This document shows, one piece after another, positions 31,802 through 43,600 of a stretch of 64,000 nt of DNA. The position numbers were made by a program, and so were the translations under genes. Location: assembly GCF_016906535.1 (NCBI RefSeq), contig NC_057380.1:1860001-1924000 (forward strand), in the 5' to 3' direction. This DNA is from Rhizoctonia solani. Its lineage: Eukaryota; Basidiomycota; Agaricomycetes; Cantharellales; Ceratobasidiaceae. Numbering within the stretch: position 1 is the first letter of the stretch; every line of letters starts with the position of its first letter. Under the pieces are notes generated by a model that saw only the letters and a program-made list of their open reading frames with translations, had not been told where the DNA came from and searched no databases.

Positions 31802-34800
31802 TTAAATTATCTTTGCTTTTCCCTTTCCTTTCTTGTCTTCCTTATTCACCGTAGACGCCGAGTCGCCTCGACTAACACGCTCGATAAAGGCCCTCACGAC
31901 TCTCTCTCTTTCCGCCTCGCTCGCGCCCCGGGCGGCCGAAACACCCTGAGCATACCTCGTCACAATCCGATCTTTCCCCACTTGTCTGTTTAGAAGTGAT
32001 TTGACTTCCCTCACCGTCCCTTCGATCGGCATCGATACCGCGTGCATAAAACCGGCAGTCGGTTTTGTGGTTAGGTTAAGAGCTCAAGTTGCGCCGTAAG
32101 AATTATCGTATAGCCAATCAGCATGGCCGTATCGCTCACCTCCTATTCCAACTCCACCAATTGCACCCAACACGCCCTATCAAATATGTGAGTTTCAAAA
32201 AACAGGTAAATCAGACCACGAGACGTACCCCTCGTTTAAACCCCCTCACAGGCTCCATAAAAAAGTCTGAAAAGCCGTCGTATAATCCTAGTGCGAACTC
32301 CTAATATCACCCCGTTCATATCCCGTTAAAATCAAATGGTAGAGTGAAAATGAATACCTTCCCACCCTGAGCGAATCCAGAACCAATTCCAGTCACTTTC
32401 TTATGCTTGCGAACTTCCCCGCCGTAAACCTTTGGAAGATTATGCATCCCTTCTGCAGCACTTTGAAGCGTGTTTTGCAGCCCTGGACGATACGTTCATA
32501 AACAGAATAACGGGAACAGGTGGGGTTGAATGTACATACCAAGGGTAGAAGCGCTCAGCATTTTGGTAGCACCTTTCCCAGGCTCACTGGGCAATTGGGC
32601 AACACCTCTTCCAAAATCATTCAGAATCTTTATACCAGGAAGAATAGTACCGGATACCGGGTCGATAGGTCCAATATGAGTATCGTATTCCCGAGATCCT
32701 GCGCATATATCCTAGGTTAAATGATACTGAGAAAGGATATGTGACTTACGATGCAATTCGAGCTTGTTGATATCGAGTTCTCCCGCTTCTGCCAGAACCT
32801 GGGCTGCAAATGCACTCAACCTCAATTTATGCGTAGGGGAATACCAAACTGCGACCCGATTAGGATCAAGGTCGCATCTACATGATGGATTTCAGATGTT
32901 ATGCTATAGAAATAGGCAAAGGGAAGAGCCGCACCGCATATTCAATAACGGCAAGTGTCTGTGAATACTCTCGACCGCATTCTTAGGCCCATGCTGCAAA
33001 ACAATAGTTATAGGATCTCATCAGCGGGTAAAGTGAGCGGCATACTTCAGCTCGAATCGTGTCCCCGATTTTTCTCGCTGCCTCGCGCGATTCCGGGGAA
33101 ATTGCCACACGGATCGCGTTTGCAAGAACCTCCGCGGTCAACCTGTTCGGGTGAATGGGAGGCGGACCAACTCCGAGGCGCGTTATTTGTGCGGCCCACC
33201 ACGGCTGAGACAAAACCGCTTGTCAGGCACTTGAGAGACGCTTTTTCGATCCCAGGTGCTCTTACCTGGTCTCCAAAAAACGGGACGGTGACGGTAGGTT
33301 TCCCACATTTAAGTCCAATTGCCGTAGTACCTTGTTCCAAATAAATGATTAGAAGGCCGAAAAATGCCATACAAATAGGTCTTACCGGTCCCGCCATGAT
33401 GAACTACTGCACTAACCCGCTCAAATAGCCAATCATGCGGTGTGTCAGCCGTCAACAGGAACACATCGTCTCCAGCATCCTTGATCATGCCCTCATCTAG
33501 ACCCTCTGGACTCGTTGCGATTATCGCCCTTACTCCGGCCTGAGATATTGCCCCCAACACGGACTCTTGGGAAACAGAAGTGGTTGGTACAGTCTAACAG
33601 TTTAATAGAATTGACTCACTAGTCATGTTTTCAGAGTTCTCCAAGACGATCGAACCAAATCTAGAGGCAAGTTCAAATCAATCCAAGACCAAGTGGTAAA
33701 TGGCGCACCCAATATATATAGGCGGTTCGCCAGATTCAATAAACTCGACCAATTCCCTCAGTGGGTCGTAACCCTTTGTCATATTTGGAAAACAGAAACC
33801 TGAAATATCTGCGATTTCGTCCATATTAGGCCTGAACGTATGGATGACCGAAACATATGTGTCTCACCAATATTTGCCATCCAGTCCGCAGGTCTGGGGA
33901 TGACCGTAGGTGATATGCAGTATGTCCAAGGGACTGAGGCTCTTTCGATTATTCCAACGGCCGATTGAGGCGACAGGTATTCTAGTCCTAGTTTTTTGGT
34001 GCGAAACTTGTTGATTATTCGGCCAAGTCTGACAAGGATTAGCAGACAGGACAATAGTGCTTGGAACTAGCTTGCCTTTGCCAGCTCATTGTATCCACGA
34101 GACTATAGGAATAATAATTTGCCATTCCAGGATCAGTTTTCTCCTCTTGCTTGATGTTGACTAATGGATGAGGAAAGGCGACAGTGGCCGACCATGGCAT
34201 CGCTATAATAAACTCAGATACTTTATCATTATTCATGTATTTCAGACTCACTGAACGAAAGATGCAACGGTATTCCCAAGCTTCAGCGCAATGAATATGG
34301 GCAAATGTTTGAGGATTCGATATGATCAAATCCGCAGCGAATCCGGGTTCTTCTCCTGAAACTTTGTCGTCTTCATAACAGGATAACAAGCATCTTTCCA
34401 TTATCTTGTCACAACCGCTCAGCTATATAATAGGCTGATATGTAAAAAGTCCATACCTCAGATATCATACTTTGGTTCTTTTCAACGTCACCTTTCTTGA
34501 TATTATCCGATTTTGAAACAGACCCAGCGTTGAGAAACATGTATTCGGCAAGGTTGCTTGGGTCCCCTCCAATACTGAAAAATCTAAGCCCGGCGTGTTT
34601 AACAAGCGGACGGAACATCTCATGTGTAGAGATCCGAACTATATGACCGTATTCTTGGAGTTGTTGGCCAAGCGGAACGTATGGCTGGACGTCACCTTGG
34701 TATTATCATATTAGCGGTAATACTCATGAATTACTGAAGTCGGAGCGTACCTCTACTTCCAACAATCATGATATTGATATTCATTGAAGGGGTATTAAAG

Positions 34801-35305
34801 CTCCCGTCCTTTTCAAGAGCAGGCTCATATTGGAGGTGCATATCCCTCTGGGAACCCTTGAGACGATGCAAACGAAGCTTGAATGCGCCCATCGCTTCGA
34901 ATCGTAGCTTCCGTCACAACAGTCTCACTATACTCGGGAAGACGGGCTTTTTCTGTTGGATAAGCTGGGATAGATTAACATGCCTCTGAATAACCAAGGG
35001 GAGCTATTTCTCGACTTACAAATACCAGAGGCAGAAGAATCTATCAAGTCTATAACCGAACCTGGTCTTCCATTGGTAACAAACATTCTTGCGCTCCCCC
35101 CAGGACTTACGGCAGTTGGAGAATAATTTGGTGGCGGTCGCATAGCAGCTTCTGGCAGATATTCGTGACTATCGGAGGCGGGAATATCTAGTATCACTGA
35201 GGAAGCAGCTGGTTCAGATCCATCGGCATAGGAATCGGACTGTGATAGTGATTCTGTTTGAGGTTGGATTTCAGTCGAATCGGTTTTGTTGTCGATGAGA
35301 ATCAT
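31802..35305 (-). pseudogene. Sterol-type UDP-glucosyltransferase B, decayed copy
   Basis: Same exon order as A, ending in K-G-K-A-K-I-I. The ATG at 35305 opens a 90-residue acidic N-terminus. A TGA near 34828 shows a frame change just before M-N-I-N-I-M. A second net one-base change follows H-C-A-E-A (about 34275), which shifts the following exon into a stop. The conserved S-P-G-W-G-G-L-D-E of C and D reads T-S-P-E-G-L-D-E here (about 33500), so the Trp-Gly-Gly of the sugar-nucleotide site is gone. H-H-G-G-T-G and P-F-F-G-D-Q remain. Two frame breaks plus a lost motif make it a likely pseudogene. It keeps the G-S-R-G intron shared with A. Confidence 0.75.
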
Positions 35306-35667
35306 GGTATGCGAGGGGAACGTCCAAGTACCCAATCCCGTCAGGCAGAGCGGCTATTTAATGTCATTTTAGAACTACTGTGTCCAAATTTAGCGTGGTG
35401 AATAGAGGCTAGGAATGCTTAAAAGACGCGCAACGCGCGCATCACGAAAGCCGGGGGACAGCCGCAGTGCAAAATCAGTGACCTATATGACTGGTTTGAA
35501 ATCAAAGTTGTCATTTGGATGTGTCATCGATCGCGAACCATGTGACGGAGCCATTCTGGTACGAATTCAATAATAACATTATGCGCATATATTAAACATA
35601 TCGATCAATGCATAGTCCTCGAAACAAGAGTATCAAAGAAGATTGTATATAAATATCTGTTATGAAA
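35306..35667. other. Spacer between glucosyltransferases B and C
   Basis: 362 bp. Near 35484 a short CTGGTTTGAAA is shared with the 3' flank of copy D (about 40482), marking the left border of the tandem duplication. Nothing else recognised. Confidence 0.4.
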
Positions 35668-38600
35668 TTACTGTAACCTTCCTTTTCCTTTCCTATCGCG
35701 CAGTGTTTTGTCCTTGTGTTCAGCGAACGCTCGGATAATCGAATCTTGCTCTTCTTGACTCGATTGTTTTACAACAAGAACGCCTTCGGCACGTCTTGTC
35801 GCTATTCTTTCCTGGCTTATACCTTTGGTGAACAGAGTGCGGATATCTTTGACCCCGCCTTCCATCGGCATGGAAAAAAATTGGAGAAACCCAGCAGCAG
35901 GTTTCATGTAGAAGCTTAGTACTTGAAAGTTAAATAAAGTTAATGGTGTAGGTTGCACTAGACCATGTAAACCTACCCCCAGTGCCAACTCCAATGGCAG
36001 CACCCAAAGCACCCTATATAATCATCTCGTTGGCTATAGATGAACGCTTGTTTATATAGCTAAAATCTGACCTTTTCCTTGAAACCCTTCACCGGTTCAT
36101 TTACTAAACCAGTAATTCCATCATAAAGTCCATAGGCGAAGCCCTATTGAATATCTCAGAGGTTATGCGGAGCCTAGCCAAGCTCGAGTTACTCACCTTA
36201 CCACCCTCCACGATACCAGAGGCGAATCCAGTCACTGGTTTAGTTTCGCGAACTTCACTCCCATAAAGCTTAGGAACATTGGTAAGCCCCTCTGTTACAC
36301 CTTGAAGAACCGTTTGGACTCCTATTATAGTAGAGACAATGAAGACGTTTATGCGTTTCTCTCGAAGCATTATTCACTTACCTCCAACGGTTGAAGTAAC
36401 CATCTTTGCAACCCCTTTATCAGGCCTACTGGATCCTATTTTTACCACCCCATGAACAAAACCATTGACAACTCTGAGAAGTGGAAGTGCGGTGCCGCTA
36501 ATAGGGTCTGTGGCCGATGCATGCGTCTTATATTCGCGGGATCCTTCATAACCAGTCAGTACCGAATCACAACACCACTCGCCCCGACTTACTGTATAAT
36601 TTCAATTTATTCATATCGATTTCTCCCCGGTCTGCCAATACTTGAGCAGAAAATGCACTCAATCGTAATTTATGTATTGGGCTATACCAAACTGCGGTTC
36701 GTTTGGGGTCAAGATCACACCTTCATACGCATGGTCAGTCTGCGGAATATTCCAAGAACATAGTAAACTTGGCCTACCGCATGTTGAGTAACGGTAGATG
36801 CTTGTGAAATGATTCCACTCCGTTTTTGGCCCCATCCTGAGCGCCAAGTTAAACCGCGCTCACATAAACTATGATCGATTACCCTAGACTTGCCTCTTTA
36901 TTTATCATTTCACTAATTCTTTGTGCCGCTTCGATGGTATCCGGGGATAGAGCAGCTCGAATGGCAGCGGCAAAGCCCTCCGAAGTCAAGTTTCTCGAGT
37001 CAAGGGGTTCGGGTCCAGCGCCCTGCTGCGCTAGCTGAGCAGCCCACCATGGCTAGCGCCAGGAGAGCACCGTTTTGAGGAAGAGCATTCTTTCGGAACA
37101 TTGTAGGCCACACCTGATCACCAAAGAATGGGACAATGATTGTAGGTTTCCCACATTTCAAGCCAATGGCAGTTGTACCTGGCATTAAGAATGTTAAGAA
37201 TGGTGATTTATGAACCCTAGGAGTCACAGGAAATACTAACCTGCCCCTCCATGATGGCAGACGGCGCTTACATGTTGAAAGAGCCAATCGTGGGGCGCGT
37301 TTCCGAGAGCAAATACATGTGGCCCTGCCGATTTGACCATCGTCTCATCGAGCCCGCCCCACCCCGGCGACACTATAGCTCGCACTCCAGCCTGTGATAT
37401 CCCTGCAAGAATGGCTCCTATAAAATAAATCATTGAGTCACTTAATCATGCTGAATTGTCATTTGGAAACTGACTAGTCATTTCTTGAGGATCATTCAGA
37501 ACGATTGAACCGAATCTAAATGTATGGTGGTGAGCTCGAGTTGTCTTTTTATTATTAACGGAAATGCCCAACCAACCCAACGTAGATTGGTGGCTCTCCT
37601 GAAGCCAGAAAATCGAACAGGTCAGTGGGAGGGACGTAGTTATTGGCTAGATCCAAAAAATAAAAGCCAACCACATCTATTGGGATGATCAGTGGGAGTC
37701 TGACCTGAAGAGAATATATGCGTACCAATATGTGTCAACCAATCCTGAGGTTTCGGAATGAGGGCAGGTGAGATACAATAAGTCCATGGAATGGCGCTGC
37801 GCTGTATCATGGTGACGGCTGATGCAGTTGACAAGTAGGGGAGCCCTAGTTTTTTGGTACGGAACTTGTTGATAGCATGGCCAAGTCTAGGAGGGCTCCT
37901 GAGCTTGATGCTTAGTTTTGATTGCGACTAAGACTCACCCTTGCCATGTCAGCATATCTACCAGGGTGTACGAGTAATAGTTCACCGCATTTGGCTCGTG
38001 CGACCCGCTCTGCTTGACGTTCACCAACGGATGCGGGAAGGCAGCAGTAGCACACCATGGCATAGCTTGTTACTCTTAGTCAAATTATCTCAAAATAGAG
38101 AAGAGCCAACTCACTGAACGACAAGAGTAACGGAATGCCAAGCGCTTCGGCGCAATGAATGTGAGCGAACGTGGGCGGATTGGATATTATCGCATCTGCT
38201 ACAAATCCACCTTCATTCGGTGACTCTTCGTCAACTTCATAGCACGATAGGCAACACCTTTCAAGCATCTTCCCAGATCTAATGAGTAACAAACATCTAT
38301 ATCCATAATAAGAACGGTCACTTACCTCAGCGACCATCACTTGTTTCTTCCCAATGTCGCCTTTCAGCACACTTTCGAAACCAGGAATGAGTCCAGGATT
38401 CCGAACCATGTAGCTCATTAGCTCATGAGGGTCTCCCCCGATGTTAAAGAAACGTAGCCCAGAGTCTTTCACTAGTTTGCGAAATGTTTCATGTGTCGAT
38501 ATTCGAACGGTGTGGCCGTAGTTTTGAAGCCTCTGGCCAAGTGCAAGATAAGGCTGTACGTCCCCCCTGCTTCCTACGATCATGATGTTGACGTTCATAG

Positions 38601-39064
38601 GAGGTGCATCGCGGAACCCCACTTCGTCGAGTCCAATTTCGTTCACCGGCTCGGCATAATTCGATGGCAATCGTTTGGACAACCGATGGCCAAAGGAGAT
38701 TTGAAGTCGCCCGTCGTCTTGAAATGCGGCTTCGGCGTCGAGCTTTGAGCCATGTTTGGGACTACTTTCCTTTTCGGCTGATTTGGAATTAGTATAAGTC
38801 ACATATATTAATATCCACATACTCACAAAGACCCCACGTAAACCGCTTTTCTAAAGATGCTCCCCCCTGCTCCAGAGTGGATTCATTGGAACGCCTATGG
38901 GGAGAGTAAGAAGGAAGCAGAGGTTGATCTGACTCTGCTCGAGCGACTGCCTCAAAACTCTGTGAGAATAACTCTGAATCTGGTGACTGATAGAAATCGT
39001 TAGGAGTAACACTCTGTAGATCAGAGGACCCAGGGTATTTGTCTATCCTGTCGTCGACAATCAT
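35668..39064 (-). CDS. Sterol-type UDP-glucosyltransferase C (intact by eye)
   Basis: Start chosen at the ATG whose product begins M-I-V-D-D, matching M-I-I-P-D of A and M-I-L-I-D of B; an in-frame ATG at 39196 is also possible. The first exon is acidic; a GT-AG intron leads to S-E-K-E-S. The GT domain shows N-I-M-I-V-G-S-R-G-D-V-Q-P without an intron, F-N-I-G-G-D-P-H-E-L, C-Y-E-V-D-E, S-P-G-W-G-G-L-D-E (37360), H-H-G-G-A-G (37250) and P-F-F-G-D-Q. The C-terminus contains G-L-T-N-V-P-K-L-Y-G-S-E-V-R-E and a G-x-G-x-G stretch like the end of VPS13-type lipid-transfer proteins, then a Lys-rich tail. Product: steryl glucoside, membrane-associated, by family knowledge. I found no frame break in the exons checked. 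Confidence 0.85.
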
Positions 39065-39632
39065 TGAAAGAAACAGCGGCTTTGGAATTGAATTAGTAAG
39101 GTGACTGATGTATGTTTCAGTTTCAGGCACTGACAGGATGGTAGTTGTCTGGACGCTCCAGGCTTTAATATGCGGATCAGAGGCACAGCCACCCATTCGT
39201 CGCAGCGCGGCTAACGCGGGTTCAACCCGCCCGGATCGCGCGAAGAGTTGGAGAAACGCGTAGTCAATATTCGACCCAGTCCTAACCTTAATATAGTTAA
39301 AAAGCTTCAGTAGCCCAGGATGGTTTAAAGCTGGGATGTATTGAGATAGTTATATGACCTATGTCCAGGTCGGTTTCGGGGAAGTCATGGCCGAAGTGTG
39401 TGGATATATTTTCGTCTGCTGTTTGCCTCGGGTACGAGCTCGCCCGCGAGATGGGTCTGACCATGTTCCCCAGTAAGGAGAGACGCCCGATAAACTCAGT
39501 GGCACAGCAATGAATTTACAGAGCCTACCGCAGCTGCTGCGGATGCCGTATCATGAGAGCTATCGTGCTTGCAATGATCCCATGTTGGTGTGTCCATTAT
39601 ATGATTAAATCAATGATTTGTAACAGACATCC
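39065..39632. other. Upstream region of glucosyltransferase C, part of the tandem repeat
   Basis: Aligned by eye with 44074-44660 upstream of copy D. It carries the 15-bp palindrome described separately. It ends at the retrocopy insertion. Confidence 0.5.
39216..39230. promoter_or_regulatory. Palindrome GCGGGTTCAACCCGC upstream of copy C
   Basis: Two 7-bp arms around one base, 152 bp before the ATG of copy C. The same palindrome, in the same sequence context, lies 168 bp before the ATG of copy D (44241-44255). It is a candidate binding site for a dimeric regulator; this is inference. Confidence 0.35.
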
Positions 39633-40242
39633 TCACATGAGTGTAGTTTTTTTTTGGATGCGATTTATTACTCGGGCCCGATCGCTGGGTCGCACACCGA
39701 GGGCTGTTAACCAGTAGATACACACAAAGACGACAAAAGATAGCGGGTGGGCAAAAAAAGGGGAACACTCGGGGAATTCGATAAGTGAGTTTGACCTGAA
39801 AGTCGCACCAACAGGGGGACGCAATGGTGGGAAAAAGTGGGGGGGGGGACAGAAAACACAAATAAAACTAAATATAAATGCTAATTAGTCAAATAAGCAA
39901 CGCGAGGTGGTCCTACTCCAGGATTTGGACATTATTCCATACCCCATCTACAGTTGCGGGCCGAAGAGCTTGAGGATGAAGTCGGGCAGGCTTAGCAAGC
40001 CATGTTCAATGTTTATTGGCGCTCCAAATACGAAAATCGGGGTCTTGAGGAGGTCGCGGGCAATGGCTCCATCCAGGTCTTAGAAGCTGAGGACTATAGA
40101 AGATGGAGAACCGGTTGTTATCTCAGGTTTTTGGAGCCAGTGGGGTTGAGACGTGATGGCCAGGGGAGCAATGGCCGGGTTGAGCAACAAAGAGCCCACG
40201 AGTTTGGACTCATTGAAGACAGGGCTATTCACGTGAGTGCAG
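39633..40242 (-). mobile_element. 5'-truncated retrocopy insertion with poly-A and 14-bp flanking repeats
   Basis: The insert 39647-40228 is flanked by TCACATGAGTGTAG (39633-39646) and TCACGTGAGTGCAG (40229-40242), which match at 12 of 14 positions. On the minus strand it ends in nine A directly at the repeat. The same site without the insert is present at 44662-44674 in the other copy of the duplication. Poly-A, target duplication and 5' truncation are the marks of LINE-mediated retrocopying. Confidence 0.65.
39948..40228 (-). pseudogene. C-terminal fragment of an unknown gene inside the retrocopy
   Basis: One minus-strand frame runs from the insert's 5' end to a TAG at 39948-39950, broken only by a TAA near 40088. 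The product includes L-L-L-N-P-A-I-A-P-L-A, D-L-L-K-T-P-I-F-V-F-G and ends F-I-L-K-L-F-G-P-Q-L. I do not recognise the family. About 300 nt of 3' UTR-like sequence follow, ending in the A9 tract. The parental gene must lie elsewhere in the genome. Confidence 0.55.
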
Positions 40243-40376
40243 TACTGGGTTACTTGGCCGTAAGGTATCTAAGAGATAAGCTATTATTTTTTGTCACATT
40301 TGTGATATAAATATCTCTTTGAGCGCATACATGGGCCTCGGTAGGAACTTGAGATGCGATTGGACTGGCTCTTATC

Positions 40377-40488
40377 TTACTTCATCTCATTCCTCATCCC
40401 GTAACGACTTCCTTCATACCTCAACCAATTCCATCCACCATACTCTTCGCCCGCACCCCCAAATATACCGCCCATAACGTCTGGTTTG
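40377..40488 (-). pseudogene. Remnant of the last chitinase exon
   Basis: The minus strand reads D-V-M-G-G-I-F-G-G-A-G-E-E-Y-G-G-W-N-W-L-R and ends in TAA, closely matching the last exon of the chitinase at 44809-44925 (A-D-A-M-G-G-I-F and then E-E-Y-G-G-W-N-W-L-R). No other chitinase exon is here. It shows that the duplicated block began inside the 3' end of the chitinase gene. Confidence 0.85.
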
Positions 40489-40670
40489 AAAAGTTTGAAA
40501 TCACAAACCATCATTTGTATTTGTCATTCAAGAAGCCATATGGCAAACCTGGAAGCATTTCGGTATAAGTTTAACATTGTTCTTATGTGCATATTTTCAA
40601 AATATCAATTAACCAGTGCGTAGTCACCATAATACACAAGAATGAAGTCACATAAGCCTTCAGCGTGAAG

Positions 40671-43600
40671 TTACGTCATTTTTCCTTTTCCTTTTCCTTT
40701 TCTTTCGCGCAACGTCTTGGCCTTGTATTCGGTGAATGCTTGAACAACCACTTCTTGCTCTGTCTGATTCGATTCATTCAGGGCATGTATCCCTTCCGCA
40801 CGCCGTGCTGCAACTCTTTCCTGGCTGACATCCTTGCTAAACAAAGTACGAATACCTCTGACCCCGCCCTCCACTGGCATAGAGAACAGTTGGAAAATTC
40901 CGGCAGCAGGTTTAATAGTTAAGTTTAGTGCTTGAAAATGAAGCAGATTCAATAGAATAAATCATACAGAAACGTTAAAATTTACCTCCAGTGCCGACTC
41001 CAACGGCAGCACCCAAAGCACCCTAGGTTACCTGGTTGGCCACTAACGAGCGCTTAGTTGTAAAGTTGAAAATCTGACCTTTTCCTTGAACCCTTTCACC
41101 GGGTCAGCTACTAAGCCAACAACACCATCGTAAAAGCCATAAGCAAATCCCTTCAAAAATATATTAGAGGCATTATGAAGCCGCAAACGATATCGAGGGG
41201 CTTACCTTGCCACCTTCCACGAAACCAGAGCCCATTCCGGTCACTTGTTTCGGTTCACGGACCTCACTTCCATAAAGTTTAGGAGTATTGGTAAGCCCCT
41301 CGGTTATACCTTGAAGGACCGTTTGTAATCCTATCATATCAGGGATGAGTAATTGTACGGATTTCTCTACAGGCATCATTCACTCGCCTCCGACGGTTGA
41401 AGTGACCATCTGTGCAACTCCTTTATCGGGTCTAGTGGAACCGATCCTGAATACTCCATGAACGAAGCCGTTGACAACTCTGAGTAGTGGGAGTGCAGTG
41501 CCGCTGATAGGGTCCGTGGCCGATGCATATGTTCTGTATTCACGGGATCCTATGCAACTAATCAGTGCCGAATCGTGATTTCACTCGGCTTTATTTACTA
41601 TGTAACTTCAGCTTATTGATATCGATCTCTCCTCGGTCTGCCAATACCTGAGCAGAAAATGCACTCAGTCTTAATTTATGTGCTGGGCTATACCAAACTG
41701 CAGTCCGTTTGGGGTCAAGATCACACCTTCGCAGGTAAAGTAAGTCAGAGAAATAGCTCTAAGAATACAATACTAATCAACTTGGCTTACCGCATATTGA
41801 GTAAGGGAAGGTGTTTGTGAAATGATTCTACTCCATTCTTGACTCCATCCTGATTGCCAGGTTAAATCACTGCGATATAGACCGCGACAAACAACTCGTG
41901 ACTTACTTCGCTATTTATCATCTCACTAATTCTTTGTGCCGCCACGACCATACTTGGGGATAGAGCAGCTCGAATCGCAGCTGCAAAGCCGTCCGAGGTC
42001 AAGTTCCTTGAGTCCAGGGGCTCGGGCCCAGCACCCTGCTGCGCTAGCTGAGCAGCCCACCATGGCTAGAATCGAGAGAGCACCATATGAGCAAGACTGT
42101 CATTTTGTATTAGGCCCTTAATCATACCTGATCACCAAAGAATGGGACGATGATTGTAGGTTTCCCGCACTTCAATCCAATGGCCGTTGTACCTGGTGTT
42201 AAGAATGGTAACTTATAAGTTCTAAAGAAGCCTTGGGAAAAACACTAACCTGCCCCTCCATGGTGGCAAACAGCGCTTACATATTGAAAGAGCCAATCGT
42301 GTGGTGCATTCCCGAGAGCAAACACATGGGGTCCAGCCGCTCTGATCATCGCCTCATCTAGCCCGCCCCACCCTGGTGACACAATTGCTCGCACCCCTGC
42401 CTTCGCAATACCTCCAAGAATGGCCCCTATAAAATAAACCATGTAGGCAGAAGAATTTGTTAAATTGTTAAGAAACTGACCAGTCATTTCTTGTGGATCT
42501 TTTAAAACAATTGAACCGAATCTAAAGGTATACGAATGGGCGTGAGCTTTCCTTTCGTTCTAAATGAACGTGCTAGACAAACCCGACGTATATTGGTGGC
42601 TCCCCTGAAGCAATGAACTCGAACAATTCAGTAGGGGGGACGTAATCTTTTGCCAGGTCCAAGAAATAAAAGCCAACCACATCTACAGGGATGATCAGTG
42701 GGAATTGATCTGAATGAGGTGTATGAGTACCAATATGTGTCAGCCAGTCTTGTGGTTTTGGGACAAGCGCGGGTGAGATGCAGTAAGTCCAAGGGATGGC
42801 ACTACGTTGTATCATGGTTACAGCTGATGCAGTTGTCAAACTGGGGAGCCCTAGCTTTTTGGTACGGAACTTGTTGATAACATTGCCGAGCCTACGAAAG
42901 TTCTTTTTAGGTCTAGAACCTAAACTCAATTGAAATAAAACTCACCCTTGCCATGTCAACATATCTACCAGGGTATAAGAGTAATAATTTACCGCATTTG
43001 GTTCATGTGATCCGTTCTGCTTGATGTCCACTAGCGGGTGCGGAAAGGCAGCAGTAGCACACCACGGCATAGCTTGCCTACTGTCAGTCAAACGTCATCA
43101 AGATCCCGAAAAATAGGCTCACTGAATGACAAGAGTAAAGGAATTCCAAGCGCTTCGGCACAGTGAATATGGGCAAAAGTGGGGGGATTAGATATTATCG
43201 CGTCTGCTACAAATCCACCTTCATTCGGCGACCCTTCGTCAACTTCATAGCACGATAGGCAACACCTTTCAAGCATCTTCCCAGATCTAATGAGTAACAA
43301 ACATCTATATCCATAATAAGAACGGTCACTTACCTCAGCGACCATCACTTGTTTCTTCCCAATGTCGCCTTTCAGCACACTTTCGAAACCAGGAATGAGT
43401 CCAGGATTCCGAACCATGTAGCTCATTAGCTCATGAGGGTCTCCCCCGATGTTAAAGAAACGTAGCCCAGAGTCTTTCACTAGTTTGCGAAATGTTTCAT
43501 GTGTCGATATTCGAACGGTGTGGCCATATTTTTGAAGCCTCTGGCCAAGTGCAAGATAAGGCTGTACGTCCCCTCTGCTTCCTACGATCATGATGTTAAC

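Noticed and set aside
39065..39196. Longer N-terminus for glucosyltransferase C starting at 39196
   Set aside because: The matching region before copy D is promoter-like (TATAAAG) and not open, and A and B start at the later M-I position.
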